A stretch of DNA of 64,000 bases from Diospyros lotus (GCF_014633365.1 NC_068338.1:21338616-21402615), one strand, 5' to 3'. Positions 1 to 10,571 are shown, counted from the first letter of the stretch. Numbers and translations: made by a program. Notes: generated by a model from the sequence alone, not told the origin.

Positions 1-31
1 GACAGGAATAACATGAGGCAACAAGGAATTT

Positions 32-688
32 TTGGAATTGGAGAGGAATTCTGCTACTGTGATTGAGAAGTTAGAAGAAGAAATATCACCTCAAAAGGCA
101 ATTACTGAAAGGCTGCAAGAGGAAAATGGGGAAGTATTTGATGAGGTGATTGACGAAGCCAAGGCCAACTCGTTACCCCTGGTGACTAGTACATGGACCG
201 AAGCATTTGGTGGTCTCTTGGATCAAAATTCTGTAAGAAATAGAATTGATAGTGGAGTTCCTAAGGATACTATTCCATTGTCTTTGGTTTCGGATAATGT
301 TGAGGATTCCTTAACTAACAATAAAGTGAAGACAACACCAGTAGGAGAAAGTCTAGTTGATCCTAAACAGTGTCACTGTGTTGCTGCCATTTTTGAAGAT
401 GATGAGAAGAGAGGAACATATGTGTTTCAGAATGATCATCATTTGAAGGCTTTTGGGTTGTAGGGTTCAGCTGCTAACTTTGACAAGGAGCAACTAAATT
501 CTTTAAGGGCACTTGATGTGGACCAATTGATGGGTTTTGGCATCATATTGGATCCTCAGACTATGGGTACCAGCAATCTTGATTGGATAGCTATTGTAAA
601 CCCAAGGGAAATGGTCTGTTACACCTTGGAGGTAGATGCAGCCTTGATTGCAATTGTTTGTAACAACTTGGGGTTTTGTTCCAGTTGA
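32..688 (+). pseudogene. Unrecognised ORF pair broken by one TAG
   Basis: An open frame of about 140 codons ends at a TAG (461-463) and continues in the same frame to a TGA at 686-688. The first part is acidic and coiled-coil-like at its start (many E, K and Q). The second part is more hydrophobic. I do not recognise a domain. There is no convincing ATG at the left end, so the frame probably enters from a deletion or from outside the window. It is followed by an A/G-rich tract and an LTR-like piece, so the internal region of a non-autonomous LTR element is the most likely origin. It lies in the last visible intron of the resolvase gene and on the opposite strand. A host exon is unlikely. Confidence 0.3.
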
Positions 689-806
689 TGAGAACATAAG
701 GGCAAAGAGGAATAGGCCTAGATGGAGAAAGAAAGAAAGAAGAATAAACTAGATAGAGAGAGCTGGTATTGGATGAAGAGATAGCAGCACAATCATTGTA
801 AGTTCT

Positions 807-1090
807 TGTCAGAATCTAATTATGACAAGTGATAATTCTCCTCAATCCGAGAAGAATTAGGGAAAAATTGAGGAAGAATAAAGAAAGAATTGAAGGAAAA
901 GGGAAAAGAAAGAGAGAGAGAAAGAGAGAGAATTGGCAGGAGAGAGAATGTGTGTATTGATAATTCTCTAGATGATTTAGGAGAGTGGCATTAGAGCTAT
1001 ATATATTGCTCTAGCTCACCCTTAGGCGCCAAAGGCCACTTGCCCAATTACAAATATTTGAATTCAACTTGTCTAACTGCCTAACCAACA
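807..1090 (-). repeat. LTR-like fragment, minus orientation
   Basis: Read on the minus strand it starts TG, has a TATA-like stretch near 1000 and a CT-rich leader, and ends with a short TCTGACA-type terminus like the gypsy LTRs elsewhere in this window (for example the ones ending at 37965 and 49160). The bases just right of 1090 look like a short polypurine tract on the minus strand. I found no matching target duplication, so the boundaries are tentative. Confidence 0.4.
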
Positions 1091-1115
1091 TTCCCGCTTA
1101 TTTGGAAATCCGAGA

Positions 1116-1483
1116 TGATGAGATAACAAGCTATCTTATGATAAAGATAGCTTATGGAAGAGACACAACCACATGGAGCTAATTGAAGATAAGGATAAGG
1201 AAGATTGAAGTCCCAAGAGATTATAGGAGCTGATATTATAAGAGATAATATGCAACAAATAATAAAGATAATGTACTCTAATTAGCCTATCTCTAAGTAG
1301 TTGTATATCCATAACATATTTAAGTTTAGTTAGGATTCTATCTCTTGTACAATAGCGTTAGCAACATAGAGTAAATCTGTATAAATAGGCAGTCTCCCAT
1401 GAATACAATTTAACGAGTTTGGTTGTTTCTTCCAACTCGGTTCTCCTAGAAGTTGCAGTCCAGGGTTGCTTAGGGTTTGTTCA
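1116..1483 (+). repeat. 5' LTR of copia element A
   Basis: The sequence upstream of the primer-binding site has the layout of a copia LTR: a TATA-like ATAAATA region near 1382, a transcribed leader, and a terminal CA at 1482-1483. The 5' end is uncertain because the matching 3' LTR is missing. TG dinucleotides near 1116-1119 are the best candidates. Confidence 0.55.
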
Positions 1484-1495
1484 TGGTATCAGAGC
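1484..1495 (+). other. Primer-binding site of copia element A
   Basis: TGGTATCAGAGC directly follows the LTR end. It is complementary to the 3' end of plant initiator tRNA-Met and is the usual PBS of Ty1/copia elements. Confidence 0.85.
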
Positions 1496-1527
1496 TTGAT
1501 TGATCCAAGCCTGAAACTTTCGAAATC

Positions 1528-2360
1528 ATGAATGACTCGAACAAGGAAAGTGCAGTCCACACAACTGCCGAGTCTTCCAACCCACGAACAACAATTCTTC
1601 CAGGCGCTTCCTTATCCACCAAGAGCCACACCTTGTAGATTACACAGCATTGACCAAATGGCAGGAACTTCCGGGAATGGTTCCAATCGGTTGTTTTGGT
1701 AATCAAAGGCAAAGGTAAGTATGGATATCTGTCGGGGGAAGTTACTGCACCATCCAAAGATGCTGCCAATTATCAAAGATGGGAGGCTGAGGACTCCATC
1801 ATGGCGTGGCTAATCAATTCAATGGAGCAAAAGATTAGCCGAACTTACCTCTTCTACAAGACTGTTAAGGAAATATGGGATGTAGTCCAAGAAATATATT
1901 TGGATCTCGAAAACACAACTTAGTGTTTTGAGATTAGGTTGGCTATTCGAAACACTAAACAAGGTCATTCTAGTGTGACTAAATACTATAATACATTGCT
2001 TGAACTATGGCAGGAGATGGATATATTTTATGATCCAAACTAGGAGTGCAAAGCAGACAACTTGAAATACAACAAAATGTTGGAAAAAGAAAGGGTTTTC
2101 GACTTTCTTCAAGGCCTAAATTCAAACCTTGATGAAGTTCGTGGTCGGCTTCTTGGCACCAAACCCCTTCCTTCACTCTGAGAGGTCTTTGCAGAAGTAA
2201 GAAGAGAAGAAAGCAAAAAAAGGGTAATGCTCACAGCCACCAATTCTCATACAAGTTCAGCCTTCGCAGCAACAAAAAGGGAAGAATTTTCAAGGTATAA
2301 ACCATGGTGTGAGCATTGCAACAAGCCCTTTCACACCAAAGATACCTGCTGGAAGCTACA
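1528..2360 (+). pseudogene. Copia gag remnant (element A)
   Basis: An ATG 33 bases after the PBS opens a gag-like frame that is soon broken by stops. The stretch at 1696-1923 carries a recognisable copia gag segment (GKYGYLSGEV, then a W-x7-W spacing and an EIWD motif). After more stops the frame ends in a zinc knuckle at about 2305-2350 with C-x2-C-x4-H-x4-C spacing. Gag would form the virus-like particle. At least four nonsense or frame changes are present, so it is dead. The normal protease and pre-integrase segments that should follow the knuckle are absent; integrase begins almost at once. Confidence 0.75.
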
Positions 2361-3334
2361 TGGGAAATCAACAATATACTCCTTCTAAACCATTTTACCT
2401 AATTCATAGTGATATTTGGGGCCCAACAAGAATTTCAAACTTGATTGGTGCCCGATGGTCTATCACTTTCATTGACGACCATACAAGGGTGTGTTGGGTG
2501 TATCTTATGAAAGAAAAATCTCAAGTCAATACCATTTTTCAAAGTTTTCATAAATTGATTCAAAACATGTTTCAATCCTCCATTTGCATTTTTAGGACTA
2601 ATAATGGTCATGAATATTTTTCTCACCCCTTAACCCAATATCTTACCACTCATGGGATTCTTCATCAAAGCACTTGCCCCTATACTTCTCAACAAAATGG
2701 TGTAGCTGAGAGGAAAAATCGCCATATACTTGAAGTGGCTAGATCTCTAATGCTTACTAGTTCTACTCCAAATAGGTATTGGGGAGAGGCGGTCCTCACA
2801 GCCTCTTATTTGATCAATAGGCTGCCATCCAAGGTCCTAAACTACCAAAACGCCTTGAATCATCTTGTATCCTTCTACCCTCATGTTCGCATCATAAACT
2901 CTCTTCCACCCAAAGTCTTTGTCTGCATTGTGTATGTCTATCAAAACACCCCTCGCCATCACAAACTTGACCCAAAAGCCCTTAAATGCATATTCATTGG
3001 CTATTCTCCTACCCAAAAAGGCTACAAATGTTATTGTCCCCTATCACAAAAATTCTTTATTTCTTGTGATGTGACATTAGTTGAGAATGAGTTCTACTAT
3101 TCTAGTGACTTGGTACAAAGAGAGGAAACTCATTGGGATCCCACAATCTCACATCTCTTCCCTCCTTTGTGTCAAAATCCTAACCTTGATGCCGCTCATC
3201 ACCCACAATATGTTCCTATTGAATCAGCCAACATTGACTCTTCCAGTCTACCTGCCCATCAACAAGCTGAGCCAATGGTGACTAATTCAGGAGGGGAAGT
3301 TTGCCTAGAAAAATCCATAGAAGAAAAGGCATAA
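2346..3334 (+). pseudogene. Copia integrase remnant (element A)
   Basis: This is the integrase core of a Ty1/copia polyprotein. It opens with the H-S-D-I-W-G-P motif that holds the first catalytic Asp. A second-Asp region follows in which the usual T-D-N-G-x-E reads T-N-N-G-H-E, so this Asp is lost. The Q-Q-N-G-V-A-E-R-K-N-R-H motif with the catalytic Glu is intact. The C-terminal part (DPKALKCIFIGYSPTQKGYK) is also clear. The frame is open for about 340 codons, yet its start lies directly after the gag zinc knuckle. An internal deletion has therefore removed protease and the integrase zinc-binding part. It cannot act on its own. Confidence 0.85.
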
Positions 3335-3503
3335 AAGTTTATTCAAGAAGACCCAAAAATCCTGTCCTCAACTCGACCAATCGTTAGAACCAGAGGAAGG
3401 TCCAACAATTGAGGGGAATACCACAAGTCACAGTGATCTAGACATTCCCATTGCTATCCGGAAAGGGGTAAGGTCATGTGTAAAGTACCCCATCTCAAAT
3501 TAC

Positions 3504-4880
3504 ATGTCATACTCCAAATTATCCTCACAATTCAAGGCATTCACCACGACTGTTGATGAGGTGACAGTACTACGAAATATTTATGAGGACCTGAAAGACC
3601 CAAAGTGGAAGGAAGCTATTAAAGAAGAAATGAAAGCCCTGGTTGAAAATCACACATGGGATATGGTTGAAATTCCCAAAGATAAGAAGATTGTAGGCTG
3701 CAAATGGGTGTTCCCTATCAAATATAGATCAGATGGAAGCATAGACAGGTAAGGCAAGGTTAGTGGCCCAAGGATACTCTCAAACCTATGGAATAGACTA
3801 AAAAGAAACATTTGCCCTTGTAGCTAAATTAAATTCCATAAGAGTATTACTATCTATTACTGTAAATCTTGATCAGGAATTGTTTTAGCTTGATATAAAA
3901 AATGCTTTTCTCAATGGGAAATTAGAAGAAGAGGTATACATGAGGATTCCACTTGGGCTTGAAGAAGGGAAAGATGGCAAGGTATTTAAGTTATAGAAAT
4001 CTCTCTATAGGCTAAAGCAATCTCCAAGGGCATGGTTCAATAAATTCAGCACTACACTCACTAAGTTTGGGTATACACAAGGAGAAGCAGATCATTCTCA
4101 TTGTGATATCATCATCACGGGTGACAACACTCAGGAAATTGCAGCACTCAAACAGAGGTTATTGGAGGAATTTGAAGTTAAAGATCTTGGAACTATGAAA
4201 TATTTCTTGGGAATGGAAGTGGCCAGAAGAAAGGAAGGTATCCTGATTTCAAAAAGAAAGTACACCTTGGATCTCCTTAAGGATTTAGGTATGCTAGGTT
4301 GCAACTAAGGTACACACCTCCAGAAAGAAATTGGAAGTATCTTGTAAAAGATGATGATCCTGCAATTGATAAAGAAAGGTATCAAAGGCTAGTTGGAAGA
4401 CTGATTTATCTCTCTCTCACTCGTATTGATATTGCCTATGCAGTGAGCATCGTGAGCTAGTTTATGCACTCACCAACTCAACAACATTTAGAGGTAGCAT
4501 ATCATATTTTGAGATACCTAAAAGGGACACTAGGAAAAGGGTTATTGTTCAAGAAGGGTAATGAACGAGGGCTAAATGCTTTGCTGATGCAGATTAGGCA
4601 AGGTCTGTGATTGATAGCCGATCAACCTCAGGTTTTTGCACCAAACTATGGGAAAACTTGGTAACATAGAGGAGTAAGAAACATACAGTGGTGGCACGAA
4701 GCAATGAGGAGGCAGAGTTTAGGGCAATTGCCCAAGGTATTTGTGAGCTTATTTGGCTGGTGAGACTGATGGAAGACATGAGAATGTCCTTGAAATTGCT
4801 AACATACCTTTATAGTGATAGCAAATTAGCTATAAATATCATCAATAATCTTATACAGCATGACTATAGGACATACAAAG
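3504..4880 (+). pseudogene. Copia RT-RNase H remnant (element A)
   Basis: Reverse transcriptase starts with the usual W-K-E-A-I-K-E-E-M motif and G-C-K-W-V-F, then is broken by several stops (near 3750, 3800, 3887, 3994). Conserved blocks such as DIKNAFLNG and SLYRLKQSPRAW remain readable. The region that should hold the catalytic Y-V-D-D box (near 4091-4125) is shortened: sequence jumps from A-D-H-S-H to D-I-I-I-T-G-D-N. RNase H is recognisable at 4688-4860 (ARSNEEAEFRAIAQG). The copy stops near 4880 where unrelated LTR-like DNA begins, and no 3' LTR follows. Confidence 0.8.
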
Positions 4881-5340
4881 ATGTTCTCTCTGAATTCCCT
4901 CCCGTTTCCCTTTGCTTTCTCCCTAATCTCTTCCTTTCTCTATTCTGTTTGCAACTCTCCCTCATTTTTGTCAAATTCTCCCTCCAATCCTTCTATTCTT
5001 AGTCTTAATTCTCTTGAATCCTTTTGAATTCCAATCCAAACCCTAGGCTAAACCCTAAATACACGACAGGCAGAGACGTTCTCTTTGGTCATCCAACCTC
5101 CCATCGGATGATCGACACGTGTCATCCCCGACATCCTCGGGAATCGTTCCCTATAAATACCCAACTACAAAACTCAAAAAGGGGACTTCCACATTCGGTA
5201 AATTCTAGACACTTAGAGCACTCTTATTGTTTCTCTGGGGTAATTACTTGATTCACGTACAGACTTAAGCATCAGAGGGTCATCGTGGGTGAACTTCCCT
5301 GCGAGCCTTATAACTCTTTTGTTGGTATGAACGGTGAAAT
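4881..5340 (+). repeat. LTR-derived fragments, gypsy-like
   Basis: 4881-5066 is CT-rich and ends in a CCTAGGCTAAACCCT stretch then ACGACA, resembling the U5 side of the gypsy LTR family seen at 18184-18598. 5067-5340 is a different LTR-like piece: a CTATAAATA box at about 5151 is followed some 100 bases later by an ACTTAAGCATCAGAGGGTC block, typical of the R-U5 region of plant Ty3/gypsy LTRs. Neither has a partner in the window, so family and ends are uncertain. Confidence 0.4.
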
Positions 5341-5553
5341 GAAGGATCTAATCACAACATCACTCCCTCTTGAGAGACTTCCAACTTTTTCTAGAGCTTC
5401 AAACTTCCTTCCTGAGAGACTCCTAGTTCTCTCTGGGAGCCCCATACCTTATTCTCAAAAGACCTTCACCTCTTCTCGAAAGCCCTTTGTTCATGAAAAA
5501 GACATCACAAGGAGTGGAATCTCTTTCAGCGAGCAACAGAGAACCACAGGATT
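5341..5553. other. Unassigned intron sequence before a minisatellite
   Basis: No domain or repeat was recognised apart from a gradual transition into the CTCTC-rich repeat that follows. Short open frames on both strands here look like by-products of the composition. Confidence 0.3.
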
Positions 5554-5751
5554 TTCTCAGCGGCCTCCTTTCTCTTGGTCGCCCAATTCCTCTCAGCAAC
5601 ACAATTCCTCTTGGCAACCTTGATCCTCTCGGTAGCTTCATTTCTCTCAGTAGCCTTGGTCCTCTCGACAACCTTATTTCTCTCGGCAGCCTTGGTCCTC
5701 TCTGCCACCTCATTCCTCTCAACTGACTCAACTCTCTCGAACACCCCACAA
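5554..5751. repeat. 18-bp minisatellite, about 11 copies
   Basis: Degenerate tandem units of 18 bp, most beginning CTCTC and many ending TTC, TTT or GTC (for example CTCTCGGCAGCCTTGGTC). Because 18 is a multiple of three, all frames stay open through it. The minus strand would read a six-residue E-R-x-K-A-x repeat. No start, partner gene or splice site supports translation. Confidence 0.85.
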
Positions 5752-5828
5752 CTCGTCCCACATTATAAATTCTGATTGTTGTATCTTTGGCAACAACAAT
5801 AACAAAAAGAAGTTTAAAAATGTAAAAC

Positions 5829-5855
5829 ATATATATATATATATATATATATATA
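5829..5855. repeat. AT dinucleotide microsatellite
   Basis: Thirteen or so uninterrupted AT repeats, 102 bases downstream of exon 4 of the resolvase gene, inside its intron 4. Confidence 0.95.
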
Positions 5856-5957
5856 AACAACAATTACACATGGATGCATTATTTTATATAAACATATATA
5901 CAAACAGAATCAAACATCAGACAGGCTTATGCCTGTGAAACATCAAGCACACCTTAC

Positions 5958-6084
5958 TTGAGCAGTTTCCCAAGAGTTTAAACTCATTCTTCCATACAAA
6001 AGATGGCACTGGAACAACAGAAAATCCTGAGGCAACTAACATACCAATCCAGAGTCCATATCCAAATCCCCCGCTCCACCATCC
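5958..6084 (-). CDS. MOC1: MOC1-type Holliday junction resolvase, exon 4
   Basis: Minus-strand exon of 127 nt, residues 192-233 plus one base of codon 234. It encodes the most conserved block of plant MOC1, a RuvC-fold resolvase of chloroplast nucleoids: [14 protein letters not shown], then [10 protein letters not shown] and a W-K-N-E-F-K-L tail. Acceptor: pyrimidine-rich tract ending TTTTGCAAG just right of 6084. Donor: CAA|GTAAGG, bases 5957 and below. The phase left over (one base) fits a following codon for Lys and then the D-D-S-R-R part of the family. That last exon should carry the two remaining catalytic acidic residues (K-K-D-H-G-R-A-E region). I looked for it in 1-5950 and did not find it, so it probably lies left of the window. 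In MOC1 the glycine-rich block helps recognise the DNA junction core (family knowledge). Confidence 0.9.
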
Positions 6085-6629
6085 CTTGCAAAAGAAAATA
6101 ATATTCAGTCTTCACTATGATGAACTTTTATGGCAAAACAGGGAGAAATAGTTATATGCTACAAATTTCAGAAGTCCAAAATAACAAATTTGAAAGAGCT
6201 AGAACCTTCTTTCATTAGAATATTAAAACAATAAAAAAACTTTCCTAAGATTGGAATGCCAGGGGAGTCCTTGAGCAGATTACTGCAATAGGAAAGCTAT
6301 AAACATCTTGCAAAGTATTTGCCAGAATTTAGGGCCTATTCTGATGTGCTAGTGTTCTTAATTTTAACTTCATGTTTCAAATATCTTTTGAGTATTGTTT
6401 CCAACATTCAAGAAAAAAGAAAAAGAAAAAGAAAGTACTTGAAGATTGCAGAAAATAGAATTTGAACCACAACATATTTCCACTAGGAAAATAATCTAGA
6501 AATAAAATTCAAGGAAGCAATCGTGAAAAGTGTAAACAACAGTTGTGCATAACAATAACTTTGTACAAAGTAGACATAACAGCATCCCACTTTAGTTGCA
6601 ATGTGAGACTTGATCTGGACTTCTATCAA
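6085..6629. other. Start of intron 3, nothing recognised
   Basis: AT-rich intron sequence between exon 4 and the LINE remnant. I see no coding signal or repeat beyond short A-rich runs. Confidence 0.4.
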
Positions 6630-6639
6630 ATCAGTGACT

Positions 6640-7400
6640 TTTGCCTTGTAGCTTGTGCATGTTGAATCAGTTAAGTGAATTTGTGTTTATAGATTTAGAA
6701 AAAGCTTATGAGAAAGTTCTTAGGAAGTCTTGTGAAGGGTCTCAAAGAAGAGAAGAGTTTGGATTGCTTATATGCAGGGTTATCAGAAACGTGTATCATA
6801 GAGAAAAAGTACGTGTCGTAAAATAGAGTAGATGTTGAGATTTTTCCAATTATAATTGGATTTACATCAAGGGTCTGCATTAAACTATTATTCAGATATC
6901 TTGGGTCTGCATCTGACTTTTTATGTGAGAGTAAAATTCTATTAAAGCTTAAAGGAAAATTTTATAAGATAGTTATAAGACCAACTTTGTTATATGACAC
7001 AATGTGAGGCAGTAAAACACCAACATGCAAAATATGAGCATAACATAAATGAAGATTTTCTAGTGAATGTGCTGCTATAAAAGGGAAGATAAAAATAGAA
7101 ATGCAGTTATTTGCAATAAGGTCAAAGTGGCTCCAATTAAAGATAAGATGTGCGAAACATGACTAAGATGGTTTAGTCATGTGAGAAAAAGACCAAAGGA
7201 GGCTGCAAGAAGAGTGGATGAAATGGAACAAATCCTTGGCAAAAAAAGGTAGAGGAAGACCAAGAAAAACTTGGTGAGAGACTCTTAGGTTTGGTATTAG
7301 TTATAAGAGCTAACCATAGATAGAAATGTTTGGCAAGCTAGAATTTATGTAGATGACCCCACATAGTAGGATTAAGGATTGATATGTTGTTGTCTTTAAT
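6640..7400 (+). mobile_element. LINE (non-LTR) 3' remnant
   Basis: A first piece reads F-V-F-I-D-L-E-K-A-Y-E-K-V, the reverse transcriptase motif A of plant RTE-like LINEs (FIDLEKAYDKV type). After several stops and a deletion, the typical C-terminal tail follows on the same strand: an L-K-G-K-F-Y-K-I-V-I-R-P-T-L-L-Y block near 6945-7000, an S-K-W-L-Q-L-K and H-V block, K-K-G-R-G-R-P-R-K-T-W near 7240-7275, and a final D-P-T near 7355. It ends in a TTGTTGTC-like stretch, as RTE 3' ends often do. Many nonsense changes show it is old. It sits antisense to the resolvase gene. Confidence 0.75.
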
Positions 7401-7707
7401 TTGCATGTAGTATTCCAATATTTATATATATATATATATTTATCTTTTTGTCATTTCGTCATTTGCATGTCTCTCTTGCTAAGTTGCATGCAGTAAATGA
7501 TTTTGCTATTTACGTTTTCATTCCTTGAAAAGGATGCATGTTGGAGCATTGTAAAACCATGATATGTCTTTTCACTTTGGAGTTAAGCTACAAATTATGT
7601 GTAGGTGCCAATTTAAGGTTGTCAGCTTACACACTAATATACTTTTGAATGTTGTTTGGCTATATAGATATGTAACATCCTGCACTTATATTTGAGGATT
7701 AACCCTG

Positions 7708-8162
7708 TGTTTGGCAGAGGGATCGGGTAGAGAATAGAATAGTACACAATGGAATGGGACATAGAGTAAAGGAAGTACTGTAAAGTTTGTTATCCTTCCA
7801 TTATTTGGGAAGATTGAAATGTAATTGAGCATAATATAACTTTGTTTGGATCAAGAATGGAAGGGGATGGAATGGTAAAAAAGAGAATAAAGTTACAATT
7901 ATACCCCTTTATTTTTAAAATAAGTAAGCAAGTTCTTAAATTTAATAATAAGGATAACGTAGAAGAACAATAAGAATATTAATAAATATTTTTCTTTCCC
8001 ACTCCTTCCCAAATTGGGGTGTAAGGAAAATAGGGGCACAAAAGGTTTCATGTACCCTCCCTCCCCTTCCATTCAATTATGAAAACCCCATCCAAACAAG
8101 GGAAATAGTCTCCCTTCCCCTCTTGTCCAGTCCCCTCTCTCTCTGTACCCTCTATCCAAACA
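7708..8162. mobile_element. MITE-like element with TGTTTGG termini
   Basis: The ends form an imperfect inverted repeat: TGTTTGGCAGAGGGAT at the left and the complement of CCCTCTATCCAAACA at the right, about 455 bp apart. The interior is AT-rich and non-coding, with several short mirrored pieces (ATTCCATT-like). The flanking TAA on both sides is a possible 3-bp target duplication, but the termini are too diverged to be sure of the superfamily. Confidence 0.5.
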
Positions 8163-8565
8163 TAATCTAAAGGAAGAACAAGGGTGAAGTGAGGGTCAAG
8201 AATTGACCTTCTAATTGATTGTAGCGGGAAATGATATGCAGGAATGAAGAGTCCACATTAGTCGACTTTTGATTGACTATCGCTAGCAAGTGAAAAACTC
8301 AGGTAAACAACTAACTTTGAACTCAATTTTGGACAATTAAATGAAGAAACAATTAGTTGCAGTTTGGATATGTTATAAGGCTTAATGAAGGGGTGGTTCT
8401 AATGGAATAAGAACTATTAATTTTTACAGAGATTTGTGAAAGTTGCATTAGTAACTTAATGAGGGTGATTTAGACTAATTAAACCCAAGATTATGCAACC
8501 ATTAGCTATAGGAGGATGCTTGGATAAGTGAGATCAGTTTAAAAGCTTCTAGAAGGAAGAGTGTT

Positions 8566-8738
8566 AAGTGTGAGAAGTTGAAGAAAGTAGCTTAAAGAAA
8601 GAAGGTCCTATCAGACATACAAGGAAAGGCTTGAATGAAGGATATTTTAATTAAGTGTGAGAAGTTGAAAGTAGCTTAAAGAGAGAAGGTCCTATCAGAC
8701 ATACAAGGAAAGGCTTGAATGAAGGATATTTTAATTAA
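8566..8738. repeat. Tandem duplication, about 87 bp, two copies
   Basis: 8566-8652 and 8653-8738 are near-identical direct copies beginning AAGTGTGAGAAGTTG and ending TTTTAATT. Differences are one short deletion and a base change, so the duplication is recent relative to its surroundings. Confidence 0.85.
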
Positions 8739-9000
8739 GGTAAGTGCATGGTTTTGGTTATTACATGATGGCATGATGTATGAAATGATTTTACAGCAAC
8801 CTAATGTGCAATGCGACATTCTATGCATGATATGTTGCATAATGTGGACATATTGCATAAAAGTGTTTTGAGTCCAGAAAGTGATGGTAAAAAAGCTTCA
8901 ATGCCATGAATGTGTAGTAATCATCCTAAAGCAATCATATAGAATGTTGGCTAATGTGAGCCTATAGCTTGGGCCAGACAATGATAATGATGCCAAGAGG
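8739..9000 (+). repeat. Diverged dispersed repeat, partner at 17211-17470
   Basis: This segment aligns, in opposite orientation, with 17211-17470. Shared blocks include AAGGTAAGT followed by ATGGTTTTGGTTATT-like sequence, CCTAATGTGC, GAATGTTGGCTAATGTGAGC and CTTGGGCCA. It is probably part of an old gypsy-type LTR. No ends can be set. Confidence 0.6.
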
Positions 9001-10276
9001 TGTAGTTCCGTGCATCTCTTTACAATTGAGACAAGGTACCATCCATGAGATGAGACACCCACCTAGGCGCATCATGCATGAATTATGCACCTCATGCGCG
9101 CATGACTCTTGTGCTAGCAAAACCCAAAAAGATTAAAACAAATTTATATCAAATCCTAAGAACATTAAAACAAAACCCCCATTAGCTATCCAACAGAACT
9201 GAGATATTGAAATGACAAAGGAGATTCAACTTCTGTTCTTATTCTTCATCAGTATATTTGACTATCAAACTTTTTAAGAATTTAACTTGTTGACACTTCA
9301 TTTTACTCTTCATCGGCAGATTCAACTATCAAAGGAGTTTCTGAAAGCCTTTAGCTTTATTTGTAATTGACGAATTTGCTTCTTGTCAATATCAAAGCAT
9401 ATTTGAGGAAAAATAACCACAACTTTTTGTGTCAAACACACACACATTCTCTCTCTCTCTCAAACACATGCATGTCTGCTCTCCACAAGGCATTATGTGG
9501 AGAGGATCCCATTGGGAACAAACTCATGGAACTTGGAATGTAATTAACCGTTGAATATAAATAAAAGAGAAAAACAAAAACTTTTTCTCTGTTTTTCCCT
9601 CCCAAGCCTTCACTTGTTATGTAAACTAAAATAGCACTAAGACAGCTAGTATAACGAGGTCAAACTAAAGAAGCAAAAGCAAAAAGCACATAATAGATCT
9701 TTCATTAATAGTGGAGCAAGGCATTATATTTGAGGCCCAAAATCAAATCTGATTAATCAATAAAGTAACCCAACGATGTGAAGCAACTTAGAAACTAAAT
9801 TTGGAAAGAAAATATGGTTATTATTGAAGTGTACAAGTATATAGTAAGGGGTATTATTGTAATTAGGGTAATTATACTCTTGTATATATACCTAGTCTAT
9901 ACATTTTAGAGATATACACATATTATTTTATTCCTCTACAGTTATATACGCATTCATCGACACAAGAATACTCCTGCAAACTCCATGTACTAAAAATTAA
10001 ATAAACCACAGTTAAGAAACTTATTATTCTGAAGGACAATAATATTGCTCATAAGGAAGAAAGAAAAATCATGTATCCCAGGAAATAGTTTCTGAATAAA
10101 GGAACAAAAATAATGCATATGATATGAAGGCCAATGCAAGGTTTGAAAGCATTGATCATAACAATAGTGATGACATTGACAAAAATTAAGCTTTGTGCAG
10201 TAGATATAACCCGTTGTACTATAAAGAAAAAAAGGAAGAAAGCATATTGTTTCTACTAATAAGTAACTCTGCAAAC
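9001..10276. other. Intron 3 remainder, no gene recognised
   Basis: AT-rich, with a CA then CT microsatellite at about 9437-9462. 9830-9985 contains a TTGTATATATACC box and resembles the promoter half of a small LTR, but without a second copy or target duplication this is only a suggestion. No exon-like reading was found. Confidence 0.35.
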
Positions 10277-10329
10277 CTGTTTACCATCTTGGGGATAAGG
10301 TAATGATTGCTCTATGTATGCAATGGTCC
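10277..10329 (-). CDS. MOC1: MOC1-type Holliday junction resolvase, exon 3
   Basis: Minus-strand exon of only 53 nt, completing Gly174 and encoding residues 175-191: T-I-A-Y-I-E-Q-S-L-P-Y-P-Q-D-G-K-Q. The A-Y-I-E-Q motif holds the second catalytic acidic residue of RuvC-type resolvases (Glu180 in this model). Acceptor: TTCATTCAG just right of 10329. Donor: CAG|GTTTGC. The entering phase (two bases) matches the one base left by exon 2, and the exit phase 0 matches exon 4. It is separated from exon 2 by about 21 kb and from exon 4 by about 4.2 kb. It is too short for ordinary ORF finding and would be easily missed. Confidence 0.9.
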
Positions 10330-10571
10330 CTGAATGAACAAAATCTTATATCAGATGGACATCATTTTCCACAGAAAATGTTTTAGAAAAAATATGTAGG
10401 AGACTACAAAAGGCAAGCATATAATGAAAAGATTCAAGTTAAAAAATGAAAAATGGATAGTATTTGCTAGCCTGTAAGACACTTGGCTAGAGACAGTGGT
10501 AAAAACGGCCTCCATTCTTCCTTTTTCTTAGGGTGGGGGAGTTGTTAAGTCAGACTAATAAGTTAAAAGTA
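10330..10571. other. Intron 2 end, nothing recognised
   Basis: AT-rich sequence between exon 3 and the first Mutator-type MITE; no features seen. Confidence 0.4.

Noticed and set aside
1484..1495. tRNA-Met fragments at TGGTATCAGAGC sites
   Set aside because: These are retrotransposon primer-binding sites; no tRNA cloverleaf sequence surrounds any of them.
5423..5863. Minus-strand 146-codon frame rich in Arg-Gly-Leu repeats
   Set aside because: It is generated by the 18-bp repeat and the AT microsatellite; no start context, splice site or homology.
8566..8738. CRISPR-like or satellite array
   Set aside because: Only two adjacent copies without spacers; a simple tandem duplication.
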